A stretch of DNA of 9,528 nt from JBAWAP01 sp049589355. GTDB taxonomy: Bacteria > Chloroflexota > Anaerolineae > VGOG01. This document shows positions 1 to 7,300 of this stretch, in pieces (the first letter of the stretch is position 1; each line of letters begins with the position of its first letter). The translations under genes were made by a program, and so were the position numbers. The stretch is from positions 1 through 9,528 of the forward strand of contig JBAWAP010000346.1 in assembly GCA_049589355.1 (NCBI GenBank), given 5' to 3'. The notes beneath the pieces are model-generated. The model was not told the DNA's origin. It did no database searches and worked only from the letters and a program-made list of their open reading frames with translations.

Positions 1-23
1 AGAAGGTGCTATTAGGCTCAACT

Positions 24-100
24 GTCATTGCGAGCGAAGCGAAGCAATCTCCTTGTGCCATCGGTTGAGATTGCTTCGTCGCTGTGCTCCTCGCAATGAC
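24..100. repeat. Imperfect palindromic, MITE-like dispersed repeat
   Basis: Two nested inverted-repeat arms are seen. GTCATTGCGAG (24-34) is the exact reverse complement of CTCGCAATGAC (90-100), and CGAAGCAATCTC (40-51) of GAGATTGCTTCG (67-78), with a 15-base loop between them. The spacers separating outer and inner arms differ in length on the two sides, so the hairpin has an asymmetric interior loop. Sequences of this style (TCATTGCGAG followed by GAAGC units) recur as short dispersed palindromes in many anaerobic bacterial genomes. No transposase is present. It lies 137 bases past the hdrA stop codon and could fold at the 3' end of the hdr transcript, but there is no U-tract, so I do not call it a terminator. 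Confidence 0.75.
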
Positions 101-124
101 GACAATACCCTCGGGCTGAGCAGT

Positions 125-241
125 TACCTCTCTCTTAGCCATTCTCGCCAATATTCCTCGTTCGCTATTTAGAGCAATGGCTTGCTCAATCTCAACGATA
201 TGTTCGTAGTAGTAGCTCAAGGCATCGTATACTTGCTCAGC
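125..241 (-). pseudogene. C-terminal remnant of a DUF433-family (antitoxin-like) protein
   Basis: In the minus-strand frame shifted by one from hdrA, the DNA encodes the stretch AEQVYDALSYYYEHIVEIEQ, followed by about 19 further residues ending in AKREV. This looks like the C-terminal end of longer DUF433 proteins, which typically finish with a helix-turn-helix-like EQVYDAL segment, a YYY-E-H motif and an acidic helix. DUF433 proteins often act as antitoxins beside PIN-type toxins. The N-terminal half is absent: the homology begins right at the hdrA stop codon (237-239), and the frame upstream reads through hdrA codons without sense. The frame stays open into the palindromic repeat and to the window edge. 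No credible start or ribosome site is seen; TTG-initiated translation inside the hdrA end is possible but unlikely. It is probably a leftover of a deleted gene. Confidence 0.5.
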
Positions 242-3200
242 AATACGCCGCCAACGCCAACTCAAACAATGCCTCTTCCTTAGCCAGCACCTGCTCGTCA
301 CGATAGTGCTGAAGCTGGATGGCTTTGGCCGGACACTCGGCCGGGCAGATGCCGCAGCCCTGACAGGCGGCAGCCTCGATCTCGGCCACACCCAGGATTC
401 TCCCCGCCCCGACCTTGGTCGAGTTGATGTGCGGTACATCGTACGGGCAGATGCGCACACAGGTGAGGCAGCCAGTGCACCTCTCTTGGTCCACTACAGC
501 CACCACTCCACCCACCTCCAGAACATCCTTAGAGAGGATGGTCGCGGCTCGCGCCGCTGCTGCCTGGGCCTGGGCAATGGCCTCGTCTAGGAACTTGGGA
601 TAATGGGCCGCGCCACACAGGAAGATGCCCTCGGCGGGGAAATCCACGGGCCGCAGCTTGACGTGAGCCTCCAGGAAGAAACCCTCCAAAGTGCAGGAGA
701 ACTTGAGCAGCTCGGCCAGGTGCTGACTGCCTTCGGCTGGCACCACGGCACTGGATAGGACCAATAGGTCAGGGTTGAGGGTGAGACGCTCCCTTAGGAT
801 GGGTTCGAAGACCGAGATCTGCAATTGGCCGTCAACCGATTGCACGTCGGGTTTGTCCTCATCATCATAGCGCAGGAAGATGACACCTTTCTCCCGGGCC
901 TCGGTATAGAGAGCTTCGCTGAAGCCGTAGGTGCGCATGTCCTTGTAGAGGACGTAGACATTGCAATCGGGGTTAAACTCTTTGATTCGAATGGCGTTCT
1001 TGACGGCCACACCGCAGCAGATGCGGCTGCAGTAAAAAGGCACGTCATGGCCCTCGTCCCAGGGGCCGACGCACTGAATCATCACCACGGTTTCGATTTT
1101 CGATTTTCGATTTTCGATTTGCGATTGTGGATCAGAAGCTGGTGGCCTGCCCCCGGCCAGCAACCTCTCCAGGTCGCCTTGGGTGATAGCCCGCGCATCT
1201 TGGCCGAGCAAGTATACATTGCCACGCCATTCCTGTGCCCCGGTGGCCGCGATGGTCACACCATGCTCGATCAGGCGCTGGGTGGGGTCGTCCGTGCTGG
1301 CCACGGTGGTCTTGAAGTTGCCCACGAAGCCAGTGGATTTGATCACCTCGTAGCCAGTCAGCACCTTGATGTGGGGGTTGACCTGAACCTTGCCTACCAG
1401 TTCTCTTAAGTAGGCTTGTGGATCGCCGCCGTCGGCGGTGTAGTAGATCTGGCGCAAGCGCCCGCCCAGCTCCTGCTCCCGTTCCACCAGATAGACTCCG
1501 AAGCCCTGATCGGCCAGGTTCAGGGCGGCGGTCATCCCCGCCACTCCCCCGCCGATGACCAGCGCTTCGTGGCTCAATGCCTGAGGCGCGGTGTAAAGGG
1601 GCATCAACCAGCGGGAGCGGCCCACGGCCATACGGGTCAGGTCCCTGGCCTTCCGGGTGGCTGCCTCTGGCTGGGACGAGTGCACCCAGGAACACTGATC
1701 TCTGATGTTGGCCATCTCGAAAAGATAGGGGTTCAATCCTGCCTCGCGGATGGTGTCGCGGAAGATGGGCTCGTGAGTGCGTGGCGTGCAGGAGGAGACG
1801 ATGACCCGGTTGAGTCGGTGCTCGGCGATGCGCTCCTGGATCAGCTTCAGGGAATCGGCTGAACAAGTGTAGATCGTATTCTCGGCGTGGACGACGTTGG
1901 GCAGAGCCCTGGCGTAATCCACTACCGCATCCACGTCCACCACCCCAGCGATGTTCGACCCGCAGGAGCAGACGAACACCCCGATGCGTGGCTCATCAGT
2001 GATGGCTACGGGAATCTCCGGCGGGTAAACCTTCTCCTCGACCAGGGTGCCGCGTTCGGTGCCGATTACCGACAGGGCGGCCGCCGCAGCGCCGCTGGCC
2101 TCAACGACGCTTTCAGGAATGTCCTTGGGCTCGGCGAAAGCTCCGCAGACGTAGACCCCAGGACGGCTGGTCTCCACCGGTTTGAAGGGCTCAGTGTGGC
2201 AGAAGCCCCGCTCGTTCAGCTCGATCTCAACCACCTTGGCCAGCTCTTCCGAGGCGGGCTCCATTCCCACACTGAGCACCGCCAGGTCGAACTCATCCCT
2301 GTGCAGTTCCCCGTCCTCGGTCTCGTAGACCAGGCGCAGGTTGTGGGTGGCCGGGTCTTCGGCAATCGCCGGGACGCGAGAGCGGATGTATCGAATGCCA
2401 TACTGGGTCTGGGCTCGCTGGAAGTAGGCATCGAAGCCTTTGCTGAAGGCGCGCATGTCCATCATGAAGATCTGGCACTCCACGCCGGGCACGTGCTCGG
2501 TGGCCAGGGTGGCCTCTTTGGTGGCATACATGCAACAGACCGCGCTGCAATAATCGTGCTCACGATCGCGAGAGCCGATGCATTGCAGGAACGCGATGCG
2601 CTTTGGCTCCTCATGATCAGATGGCCGGGCGACGTGTCCACCGGTTGGCCCGGATGCTGAAAGCAGCCGCTCGAATTGCATGGAGGTGATCACGTTGGGA
2701 TAGCGACCATAGCCCAGCGCCGAATAGCGCTCAGGATCGAAGAGCTGGTAGCCAGGGGCCAGCACGACGGCTCCGACCTGCAATTCCACTCTATCGGGAG
2801 CCTGTTGGTGGTCGATGGCCCCCACCTTGCAGGCCAGGACGCACTGGTAGCACTCGGAGCACAGTCCGCAGCGCAGGCAGCGCAAGGCCTCGACGTGGGC
2901 CTGTTCCTCGGTCAGGCCCAGTTCGACTTCACGGAAATCCCTGGTGCGCTCCTCAACCGGAGCGGTGGGCATGGCCTCTCGGGGTCGAAGGTCTACCTCG
3001 CCCCTCGCCCGCATCTCGGCGATTTCAGCGTCGGTTAGTTCGGCAACAGGCAACGGGGTGAGCTCCCGTGGGGTGAGGAGAGACACGCCGCGCAGGTAGC
3101 GGTCAATGGACAGCGCCCCACGCCGCCCGGCGGCGATGGCCTCGATCAGCGCGCCCGGCCCGGCTGCGGCGTCGCCTCCTGCAAACACCCCTGGCCGGTT

Positions 3201-4850
3201 GGTGGCCATGGTCTGCGGGTCCACCTTGAAAGTGCCCCAGCGGGTGATCTCCAACCCGTGGCCGGGGTCGAGGAAGCTGATCTCAGGGGCCTGGGCCACG
3301 GCGGCCACCATGGCATCACACTCCACGACGAACTCTGAGCCCTCGATAGGGATGGGGCGGCGGCGGCCGCTGGCATCGGGCTCGCCCAACCTCATGCGGA
3401 TGCAATGCACACCAGAGATGCGCCCATTGTCAGACAATACCTCGATGGGCTGGGCCAGGAGCTCCAGGTGGGCTCCCTCGGCCTCGGCATCGTCCACCTC
3501 CCAGGAGTTGGCGGGCATCTCGGCCCGGCTACGGCGATAGAGGATGGTCACTTCCCTGCTGCCCATCCGCACGGCAGTACGAGCGGTGTCTACGGCGGTG
3601 TTCCCTCCGCCGACGACCACCACCCGGTCTCCCAGCCTGATCTCCTCCCCCAGGCTGATGCTGCGCAGGAAGGGCACACCGTGAAATACTCCTTCAGCGT
3701 CCTCACCGGGGATGCCCAGAAGCTGTGGCTGGTGGGCGCCGATGGCCAGAAATACCGCGCTGTAGCCCTCGTCGAAGAGGCGGTTGATATCCCGCACGGC
3801 GTGGTTGAGCTTTAGTTCGACGCCTGATTTCAGGATCTCGTCAATCTCGCGGCGCAGCACCTGGCGCGGCAGGCGGTAGGCGGGGATGCCGACGCGCATC
3901 ATCCCGCCCGGCACCGGGAGTGCCTCGAAGATGGTCGGTTGGTAGCCCATCCGAACAAGGAAGTAGGCCGCCGTCAGCCCACACGGGCCGGCGCCGACGA
4001 CTGCTATGCGCCGCTTTTCTTCGGGCGGTAACTCCGCCGGGGCCAGAGGAAAAGGACTGAGTTCCCTTATCTCTCCTTGGGGCTCCTCTGTGTCCTGTCG
4101 GGCGTACACTGCGTCGGCCACAAAGCGCTTCAGAGCACAGATAGCCACCGGGCTGTCCACTTTCCCCCGGTTGCACTCACTCTCGCAAGGGTGGTGACAC
4201 ACCCGGCCCACCGTGGCCGGGAAGGGATTGTACTGTTTGATGACCTCCAGGGACTCTTCGTAGCGTCCCTCGGCGATGAGAGCGATGTAACCCTGGGCGC
4301 TGGTGCCGGCCGGGCAGGTATTTTTGCAGGGTGAGGTGCCTTTCTTGGTGACGGCGTAGGCATTGGGGACGGCCTGAGCGTAGGGCTTGAAGATGGCAGT
4401 ACGTTCGGCCAGGCCCTCGTTGAACTCGCTCGGGACGTGGATGGGGCATACCTCAACGCAGTCGTTGCAGGCGGTGCACTTTTCGGTGTCCACGTAGCGT
4501 GGCCGACGGAGGATAGTGGCGGTGAAGTCGCCGGCCCTGCCCTCTAGCCCGAGCAGGTCGGCGGTGGTGATGATCTCGATGTTGCGATGGCGGCCGGCTT
4601 CCACCAGCTTGGGGGAGATGATGCACATGGCGCAGTCGTTGGTGGGGAAAGTCTTGTCGAGTTGGGCCATCTTCCCGCCGATGGCCGGCGAGCGCTCCAG
4701 GAGGTAGACCTTGATCCCGGACTCGGCCAGGTCGAGGGCGGCTTGCACTCCAGCGATCCCTGCCCCAATCACCAGCGCGGCGCCAATCGGTTTGCGAAGT
4801 GTCGTCTCCTTTGCGATATCGTTTGCCGGTCTTGCCATCGGGCGCTCCAT
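237..4850 (-). CDS. hdrA: Giant HdrA-like flavoprotein fused with a GltD/NfnB-like NAD(P)H oxidoreductase module
   Basis: This 1537-residue protein is far longer than ordinary HdrA (about 650). Domains in order: HdrA FAD site (GAGIAG, 29-34) with the NDCAMC cysteine motif (71-76); a ferredoxin motif CTACNDCVEVCP (125-136); an inserted GltD-like unit of about 430 residues with its N-terminal Fe-S cysteines (175, 179, 218, 222, 226), FAD motif VVGAGPCG (284-291), nucleotide motif GGGNTAVD (414-421) and terminal FAGGDAA (556-562); a cysteine cluster (658-674); the rest of the first HdrA (QCIGSRD, YCSAVCC, 756-773); a second HdrA beginning VCSCGSNIAG (960-969) with FAD motif GGGVAG (1100-1105); and two C-terminal [4Fe-4S] motifs (1458-1468, 1496-1506). 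A cytoplasmic electron-transfer, possibly bifurcating, role with HdrBC is inferred; NAD(P)H input is suggested by the GltD part. ATG 4850 has little Shine-Dalgarno; ATG 4838, with GGAG six bases upstream, is probably the true start. It begins 5 bases after vapC. Confidence 0.93.
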   Translation of the reverse strand: MERPMARPANDIAKETTLRKPIGAALVIGAGIAGVQAALDLAESGIKVYLLERSPAIGGKMAQLDKTFPTNDCAMCIISPKLVEAGRHRNIEIITTADLLGLEGRAGDFTATILRRPRYVDTEKCTACNDCVEVCPIHVPSEFNEGLAERTAIFKPYAQAVPNAYAVTKKGTSPCKNTCPAGTSAQGYIALIAEGRYEESLEVIKQYNPFPATVGRVCHHPCESECNRGKVDSPVAICALKRFVADAVYARQDTEEPQGEIRELSPFPLAPAELPPEEKRRIAVVGAGPCGLTAAYFLVRMGYQPTIFEALPVPGGMMRVGIPAYRLPRQVLRREIDEILKSGVELKLNHAVRDINRLFDEGYSAVFLAIGAHQPQLLGIPGEDAEGVFHGVPFLRSISLGEEIRLGDRVVVVGGGNTAVDTARTAVRMGSREVTILYRRSRAEMPANSWEVDDAEAEGAHLELLAQPIEVLSDNGRISGVHCIRMRLGEPDASGRRRPIPIEGSEFVVECDAMVAAVAQAPEISFLDPGHGLEITRWGTFKVDPQTMATNRPGVFAGGDAAAGPGALIEAIAAGRRGALSIDRYLRGVSLLTPRELTPLPVAELTDAEIAEMRARGEVDLRPREAMPTAPVEERTRDFREVELGLTEEQAHVEALRCLRCGLCSECYQCVLACKVGAIDHQQAPDRVELQVGAVVLAPGYQLFDPERYSALGYGRYPNVITSMQFERLLSASGPTGGHVARPSDHEEPKRIAFLQCIGSRDREHDYCSAVCCMYATKEATLATEHVPGVECQIFMMDMRAFSKGFDAYFQRAQTQYGIRYIRSRVPAIAEDPATHNLRLVYETEDGELHRDEFDLAVLSVGMEPASEELAKVVEIELNERGFCHTEPFKPVETSRPGVYVCGAFAEPKDIPESVVEASGAAAAALSVIGTERGTLVEEKVYPPEIPVAITDEPRIGVFVCSCGSNIAGVVDVDAVVDYARALPNVVHAENTIYTCSADSLKLIQERIAEHRLNRVIVSSCTPRTHEPIFRDTIREAGLNPYLFEMANIRDQCSWVHSSQPEAATRKARDLTRMAVGRSRWLMPLYTAPQALSHEALVIGGGVAGMTAALNLADQGFGVYLVEREQELGGRLRQIYYTADGGDPQAYLRELVGKVQVNPHIKVLTGYEVIKSTGFVGNFKTTVASTDDPTQRLIEHGVTIAATGAQEWRGNVYLLGQDARAITQGDLERLLAGGRPPASDPQSQIENRKSKIETVVMIQCVGPWDEGHDVPFYCSRICCGVAVKNAIRIKEFNPDCNVYVLYKDMRTYGFSEALYTEAREKGVIFLRYDDEDKPDVQSVDGQLQISVFEPILRERLTLNPDLLVLSSAVVPAEGSQHLAELLKFSCTLEGFFLEAHVKLRPVDFPAEGIFLCGAAHYPKFLDEAIAQAQAAAARAATILSKDVLEVGGVVAVVDQERCTGCLTCVRICPYDVPHINSTKVGAGRILGVAEIEAAACQGCGICPAECPAKAIQLQHYRDEQVLAKEEALFELALAAYC
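1091..1132. repeat. Six-unit heptamer tandem repeat inside hdrA
   Basis: Six consecutive 7-base units are seen on the plus strand: four exact copies of TTTCGAT, then TTGCGAT and TGTGGAT. The total of 42 bases equals 14 codons, so the hdrA frame is kept. The encoded peptide is about residues 1240-1253 of HdrA and includes IENRKSKIE, a polar low-complexity stretch lying just before the VVMIQC strand of the second HdrA module. Repeats of this unit are more usually intergenic simple repeats in bacteria. Copy-number change by one unit would shift the frame. Confidence 0.9.
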
Positions 4851-4855
4851 CGAAG

Positions 4856-5260
4856 TTACCAGATCACTTTCACCAGCTTGCTATCGGCGATGATCGGATC
4901 CACAGTGATCAACGGCAGGTTCAGGGCTCGCGCCGTTGCCGCGATGATCCGATCCGGCATATCTGGGATTGCTGCCGGCCCAAAATCACTCACCGCCTGG
5001 GCCACTGCCATGTCCAGCGGCACGACACAAACGCTGGCTTCCGCATCTTCCGACAACTCGAACAGCTTCGAGACCTGAGCCTCTGGTATCCGCTGCCGTT
5101 GCATTAGAAAGATCGCCTCCACCAGCACGATGCTGGGGACAAGAATCTGGGCCCGGTCCTGTTTGGCTGCTTGGAAGGCAGATCGAGCACGCCCGGATAG
5201 CCGGCGGTCCTTGGACAGGTACCAGAGCATGCTGTGAGTGTCGGCGACGTAGCGTCTCAT
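4856..5260 (-). CDS. vapC: VapC-family PIN-domain ribonuclease toxin
   Basis: The product is 134 residues, the usual size of VapC toxins, which are Mg2+-dependent RNases cleaving tRNA or rRNA. It starts MRRYVADTHSMLWYLS, the DTHxxLW form of the PIN N-terminus. The acidic residues of the active site are all present: D7, E48 (in PSIVLVEAIF), D103 (in PDMPDRIIAATA) and D121 (in LITVDPII). It therefore looks catalytically intact. The ATG at 5260 overlaps the antitoxin stop codon (ATGA, four shared bases), so translation is coupled; an upstream in-frame extension to 5305 lies inside vapB and lacks homology, so I reject it. The TAA stop is 5 bases before the hdrA ATG. It sits inside the hdr operon and is presumably transcribed with it. 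Confidence 0.92.
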   Translation of the reverse strand: MRRYVADTHSMLWYLSKDRRLSGRARSAFQAAKQDRAQILVPSIVLVEAIFLMQRQRIPEAQVSKLFELSEDAEASVCVVPLDMAVAQAVSDFGPAAIPDMPDRIIAATARALNLPLITVDPIIADSKLVKVIW

Positions 5261-5532
5261 GGCTCTTCCGCGGCAATGTCTATGTCTCTGGGAAAGTTGC
5301 CCCACATTTCCTGGCGTGCCTCAGCGATGAATTCCGGCGAGAAATCGTAACCCTCTAATAACCCCTCCAGATCCTTGATATGCACAGGTTTCCTGGCTTG
5401 CTTCCCTTTGCCGGCTCCGTCTGCCTTGAAGCGCAAGAACTCGATGTATTTCGCCAGCTCGACCAGGCTTTCCTGGGGCAGCTCTGCAACTTGCTGGCAA
5501 ATATCCTGATATGTCACAGCAATCGTACTCAT
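5257..5532 (-). CDS. vapB: VapB-like antitoxin (DUF2281-type)
   Basis: This 91-residue protein precedes and overlaps a VapC toxin by four bases, the standard antitoxin-first order. The first 35 residues contain LPQESLVELAKYIEFLRFK, the pattern of DUF2281-type antitoxins (a helix with LP-E-L-E, then IEFLKxK). The middle is basic (GKGKQARKP), and the C-terminal part is acidic with aromatic residues (GYDFSPEF, EEMW-like, FPRDID), as expected for a flexible toxin-wrapping tail. I see no clear AbrB-type swapped-hairpin DNA-binding domain, so self-repression through this protein is uncertain. The ATG at 5532 follows a long purine-rich ribosome-binding tract and lies 29 bases downstream of the hdrB stop, so it is co-transcribed with hdrCB. 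Confidence 0.85.
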   Translation of the reverse strand: MSTIAVTYQDICQQVAELPQESLVELAKYIEFLRFKADGAGKGKQARKPVHIKDLEGLLEGYDFSPEFIAEARQEMWGNFPRDIDIAAEEP

Positions 5533-5555
5533 CGCTCCTCCCTCCTCCTCCCTCC
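5533..5555 (-). promoter_or_regulatory. Extended, repeated Shine-Dalgarno tract before vapB
   Basis: On the minus strand the bases just before the vapB ATG are almost all purine and contain GGAGG or GGAGGA several times in a row. The nearest GGAG ends 3 to 4 bases before the ATG, and copies further upstream give better spacing. Such a tract should give strong antitoxin translation independent of hdrB. No equally strong site exists for vapC, which depends on coupling, so the arrangement would favour antitoxin excess. Confidence 0.7.
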
Positions 5556-5561
5556 AACTTC

Positions 5562-6437
5562 CTACCTAGCCATCTCCATCAGCTTCCTGGACTTCACCCG
5601 GTTCAATGGCAGTCCTACTTCGTCGGCTGAGAGCCCCATGGCCAACCCAAGCAGTTGAGGATAGAACACCACCGGCAGGTTGTAGCGAGTCTCGTACAGC
5701 TTCTCGATGCGGCGCTGCTGGAGTTCGTACATGATGTCGCAGAAGGGGCAGATAACCACCATGGCGTCAGCGCCAGCGGCCACGGCCCGCTCCAGCTTAA
5801 GGTGAGGCAATGCCAGGGCCGTTTTCTCGTCGGCGCCCAGGATGCCGCCGCCGCAGCACTGTTCGCGCCCCTCGTAGTAGATCGAGCTGGCACCAAGGGC
5901 CTCGATCAACTCGTCCAGACTGTGGGGGTTCTCTGGGTCATCGAACCCGTCGTGCGCTTCGGCTGGCTTGAGATAATGACAGCCGTAGTGAGCCACCAGC
6001 CGCAAGTCAGATAGGTCAACAGTAACCGCCTCTTGGACGCGCTTCAGGCCAACCTCTTCGTACAGGACACGGGCGAAGTGTCGCACCCGAATGGTGCCGT
6101 TGTACCTTCGGCCAGTGGCCGCTTCTAGCTCCTTGTTGACGCGCTCCCGTAGTTCCTCATTCTGCAGAGCGTGGTTGGCCTCGGCCAGGGTGCCGGTGCA
6201 CGAACTGCACAGGGCGCAGATGTCCACGTCCTGCTCCTCGGCCAGGGCCAGGTTGCGCACTGATAGGAGCAGAGCGGTCTCGTGGTGCACCGATTTGAGC
6301 GGGAAGCCGCAGCAGCCAAAGTCATTGATGTCTACCAGCTCGATCCCCAGTCGGCTCGCCGTGTTGCGAGCGGCCAGCTCATAGTTCATAGCCCGGACCG
6401 GAGCTGTGCATCCCAGATAGAGCGCATATCTCATCAC
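5562..6437 (-). CDS. hdrB: Heterodisulfide reductase subunit B-like protein
   Basis: The product has 291 residues, typical for HdrB (about 290-300), the subunit that reduces disulfides on two noncubane [4Fe-4S] clusters. Both CCG domains are complete. In domain 1, C10 is followed by C42-C43 in FGCCGFPL and by C77 and C80 in CSSC. In domain 2, C153 (HYGCHYLKP) is followed by C194-C195 in EQCCGGG and by C230 and C233 in ICPFC. This spacing matches catalytically competent HdrB. Two starts are possible: GTG at 6437, which overlaps the hdrC TAG by one base and has GGAGG 9 bases upstream, or ATG at 6434 with that site 12 bases away. Electrons should arrive through HdrC from HdrA. The physiological disulfide is unknown; in a bacterium without CoM/CoB, a protein-bound lipoyl or another thiol is conceivable. 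Confidence 0.93.
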   Translation of the reverse strand: MMRYALYLGCTAPVRAMNYELAARNTASRLGIELVDINDFGCCGFPLKSVHHETALLLSVRNLALAEEQDVDICALCSSCTGTLAEANHALQNEELRERVNKELEAATGRRYNGTIRVRHFARVLYEEVGLKRVQEAVTVDLSDLRLVAHYGCHYLKPAEAHDGFDDPENPHSLDELIEALGASSIYYEGREQCCGGGILGADEKTALALPHLKLERAVAAGADAMVVICPFCDIMYELQQRRIEKLYETRYNLPVVFYPQLLGLAMGLSADEVGLPLNRVKSRKLMEMAR

Positions 6438-6955
6438 TAATCCGTTCCTCCCCCTTCTGGCCTAACCAGGGCGTCCAGGCCGGTGACAGCAAAAATCTTG
6501 CCAAAGTCCTCAGCTCGTTCAGAGATGGCAGGTAACTCCTGTTCCGCTCGCCTCTCGTTCTCGAACTCGGTGATGTCGTATAGTCGGCCGTGGTGGCTCA
6601 GCAAGTCAACCTGCATCCGAAACGAAGGATGGATGTACCCTTCTCGCACAGCGACGTTCTTGATGGCGTGCATTAGCTCGGTGATGCGCACGTCCTGCGG
6701 ACAGCGTTCGTAGCAGGCATAGCAAGTCGAGCACAGCCAGATGAAATCGCTGGACAGCACCCGTTCTCTGAGCCCCAGCACCGCCATGCGGATGATCCGG
6801 CGCGGGTTGTAGCGCTCCGTAACTTCACGGACTGGGCACGAGGCGGTACAGGTGCCGCATGAGAAGCAGCGTCGGATGTGCTCGCCGCCGGGTTCGGCAG
6901 CGATCTGGTCAACAAAGGTTGGGTCCATCTGGCTGGCGTCAATGCCAGTGTCCAT
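6437..6955 (-). CDS. hdrC: Heterodisulfide reductase subunit C-like iron-sulfur protein
   Basis: This 172-residue ferredoxin-like subunit carries two [4Fe-4S] motifs, CFSCGTCTASCP (cysteines at 30, 33, 36 and 40) and CSTCYACYERCP (75, 78, 81 and 85), each ending in the CP of HdrC-type clusters. HdrC passes electrons between HdrA and HdrB on the cytoplasmic side. I chose the ATG at 6955 because GTGAGG lies 8 bases upstream; a TTG 12 codons earlier (6991) is in frame but has a poor ribosome site. It is the first gene of the minus-strand operon, with a promoter-like element about 70 bases upstream. The TAG stop shares a base with the hdrB GTG start, indicating translational coupling. Confidence 0.92.
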   Translation of the reverse strand: MDTGIDASQMDPTFVDQIAAEPGGEHIRRCFSCGTCTASCPVREVTERYNPRRIIRMAVLGLRERVLSSDFIWLCSTCYACYERCPQDVRITELMHAIKNVAVREGYIHPSFRMQVDLLSHHGRLYDITEFENERRAEQELPAISERAEDFGKIFAVTGLDALVRPEGGGTD

Positions 6956-7025
6956 ATCGGCATCCTCACGTCGAGTAATTGACCAGGACAATTATCCAGC
7001 AGAATCTCACCCCACGGTCGGGCCA

Positions 7026-7054
7026 ATTATAGCACGTGCGGTGAGATTGCGCAA
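7026..7054 (-). promoter_or_regulatory. Probable sigma70-type promoter of the hdrCB-vapBC-hdrA operon
   Basis: On the minus strand a perfect TATAAT -10 element occupies 7031 to 7026, and TTGCGC (7054 to 7049) lies upstream with a spacer of exactly 17 bases. The -35 shares only the TTG with consensus. Transcription would start near 7019, giving an hdrC leader of about 64 bases to ATG 6955. The match is by eye. Confidence 0.6.
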
Positions 7055-7192
7055 ATAGTCCCAGAGTGAGTGCACCACGTTGGAGACATACAGGTAGCTG
7101 AAACTGGCCTGCGAGCTCCGTTATCGGGCCCAACAAGAAGCCCGCGCTTGCCCAAATTGGATCTGAGCCAACCCGCGAAATCGGGTGCGTTC

Positions 7193-7221
7193 TTGCCGGA
7201 AATGCTGTTCTGTGGTACAAT
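7193..7221 (+). promoter_or_regulatory. Probable promoter of the lplA-osmC transcript
   Basis: TTGCCG (7193-7198) and TACAAT (7216-7221) are separated by 17 bases, and TGG just before the -10 (7213-7215) forms an extended -10 element. The predicted start is near 7228, leaving a leader of about 230 bases before lplA that contains a terminator-like hairpin. The match is by eye. Confidence 0.55.
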
Positions 7222-7263
7222 CATGGTGGAATATGCGGGCTCTTGTGGATCAAGCGTGCTAGT

Positions 7264-7300
7264 AAGAGGCTTTTCTGGGGGGAGAGCCTCTTTTCTCTTG
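7264..7300 (+). terminator. Terminator-like hairpin in the lplA leader (possible attenuator)
   Basis: AAGAGGCT (7264-7271) is an exact reverse complement of AGCCTCTT (7285-7292). The 8-bp stem has a 13-base loop rich in G and is followed by a pyrimidine run TTTTCTCTT (7291-7299, partly within the stem). It stands about 36 bases after the predicted transcription start and about 155 bases before lplA, so a transcript ending here would be only about 70 nt. No upstream plus-strand gene needs a terminator, which makes attenuation of lplA-osmC, or a short RNA, the reasonable readings. A weak competing pairing, CTCTT (7238-7242) with AAGAG (7264-7268), could act as an antiterminator. Confidence 0.5.

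Noticed and set aside
825..2660. Long plus-strand open frames opposite hdrA (for example 825-1409 and 1887-2660)
   Set aside because: They are complementary-strand shadows of a high-GC gene; their translations show no family motif, while the minus strand carries continuous HdrA motifs.
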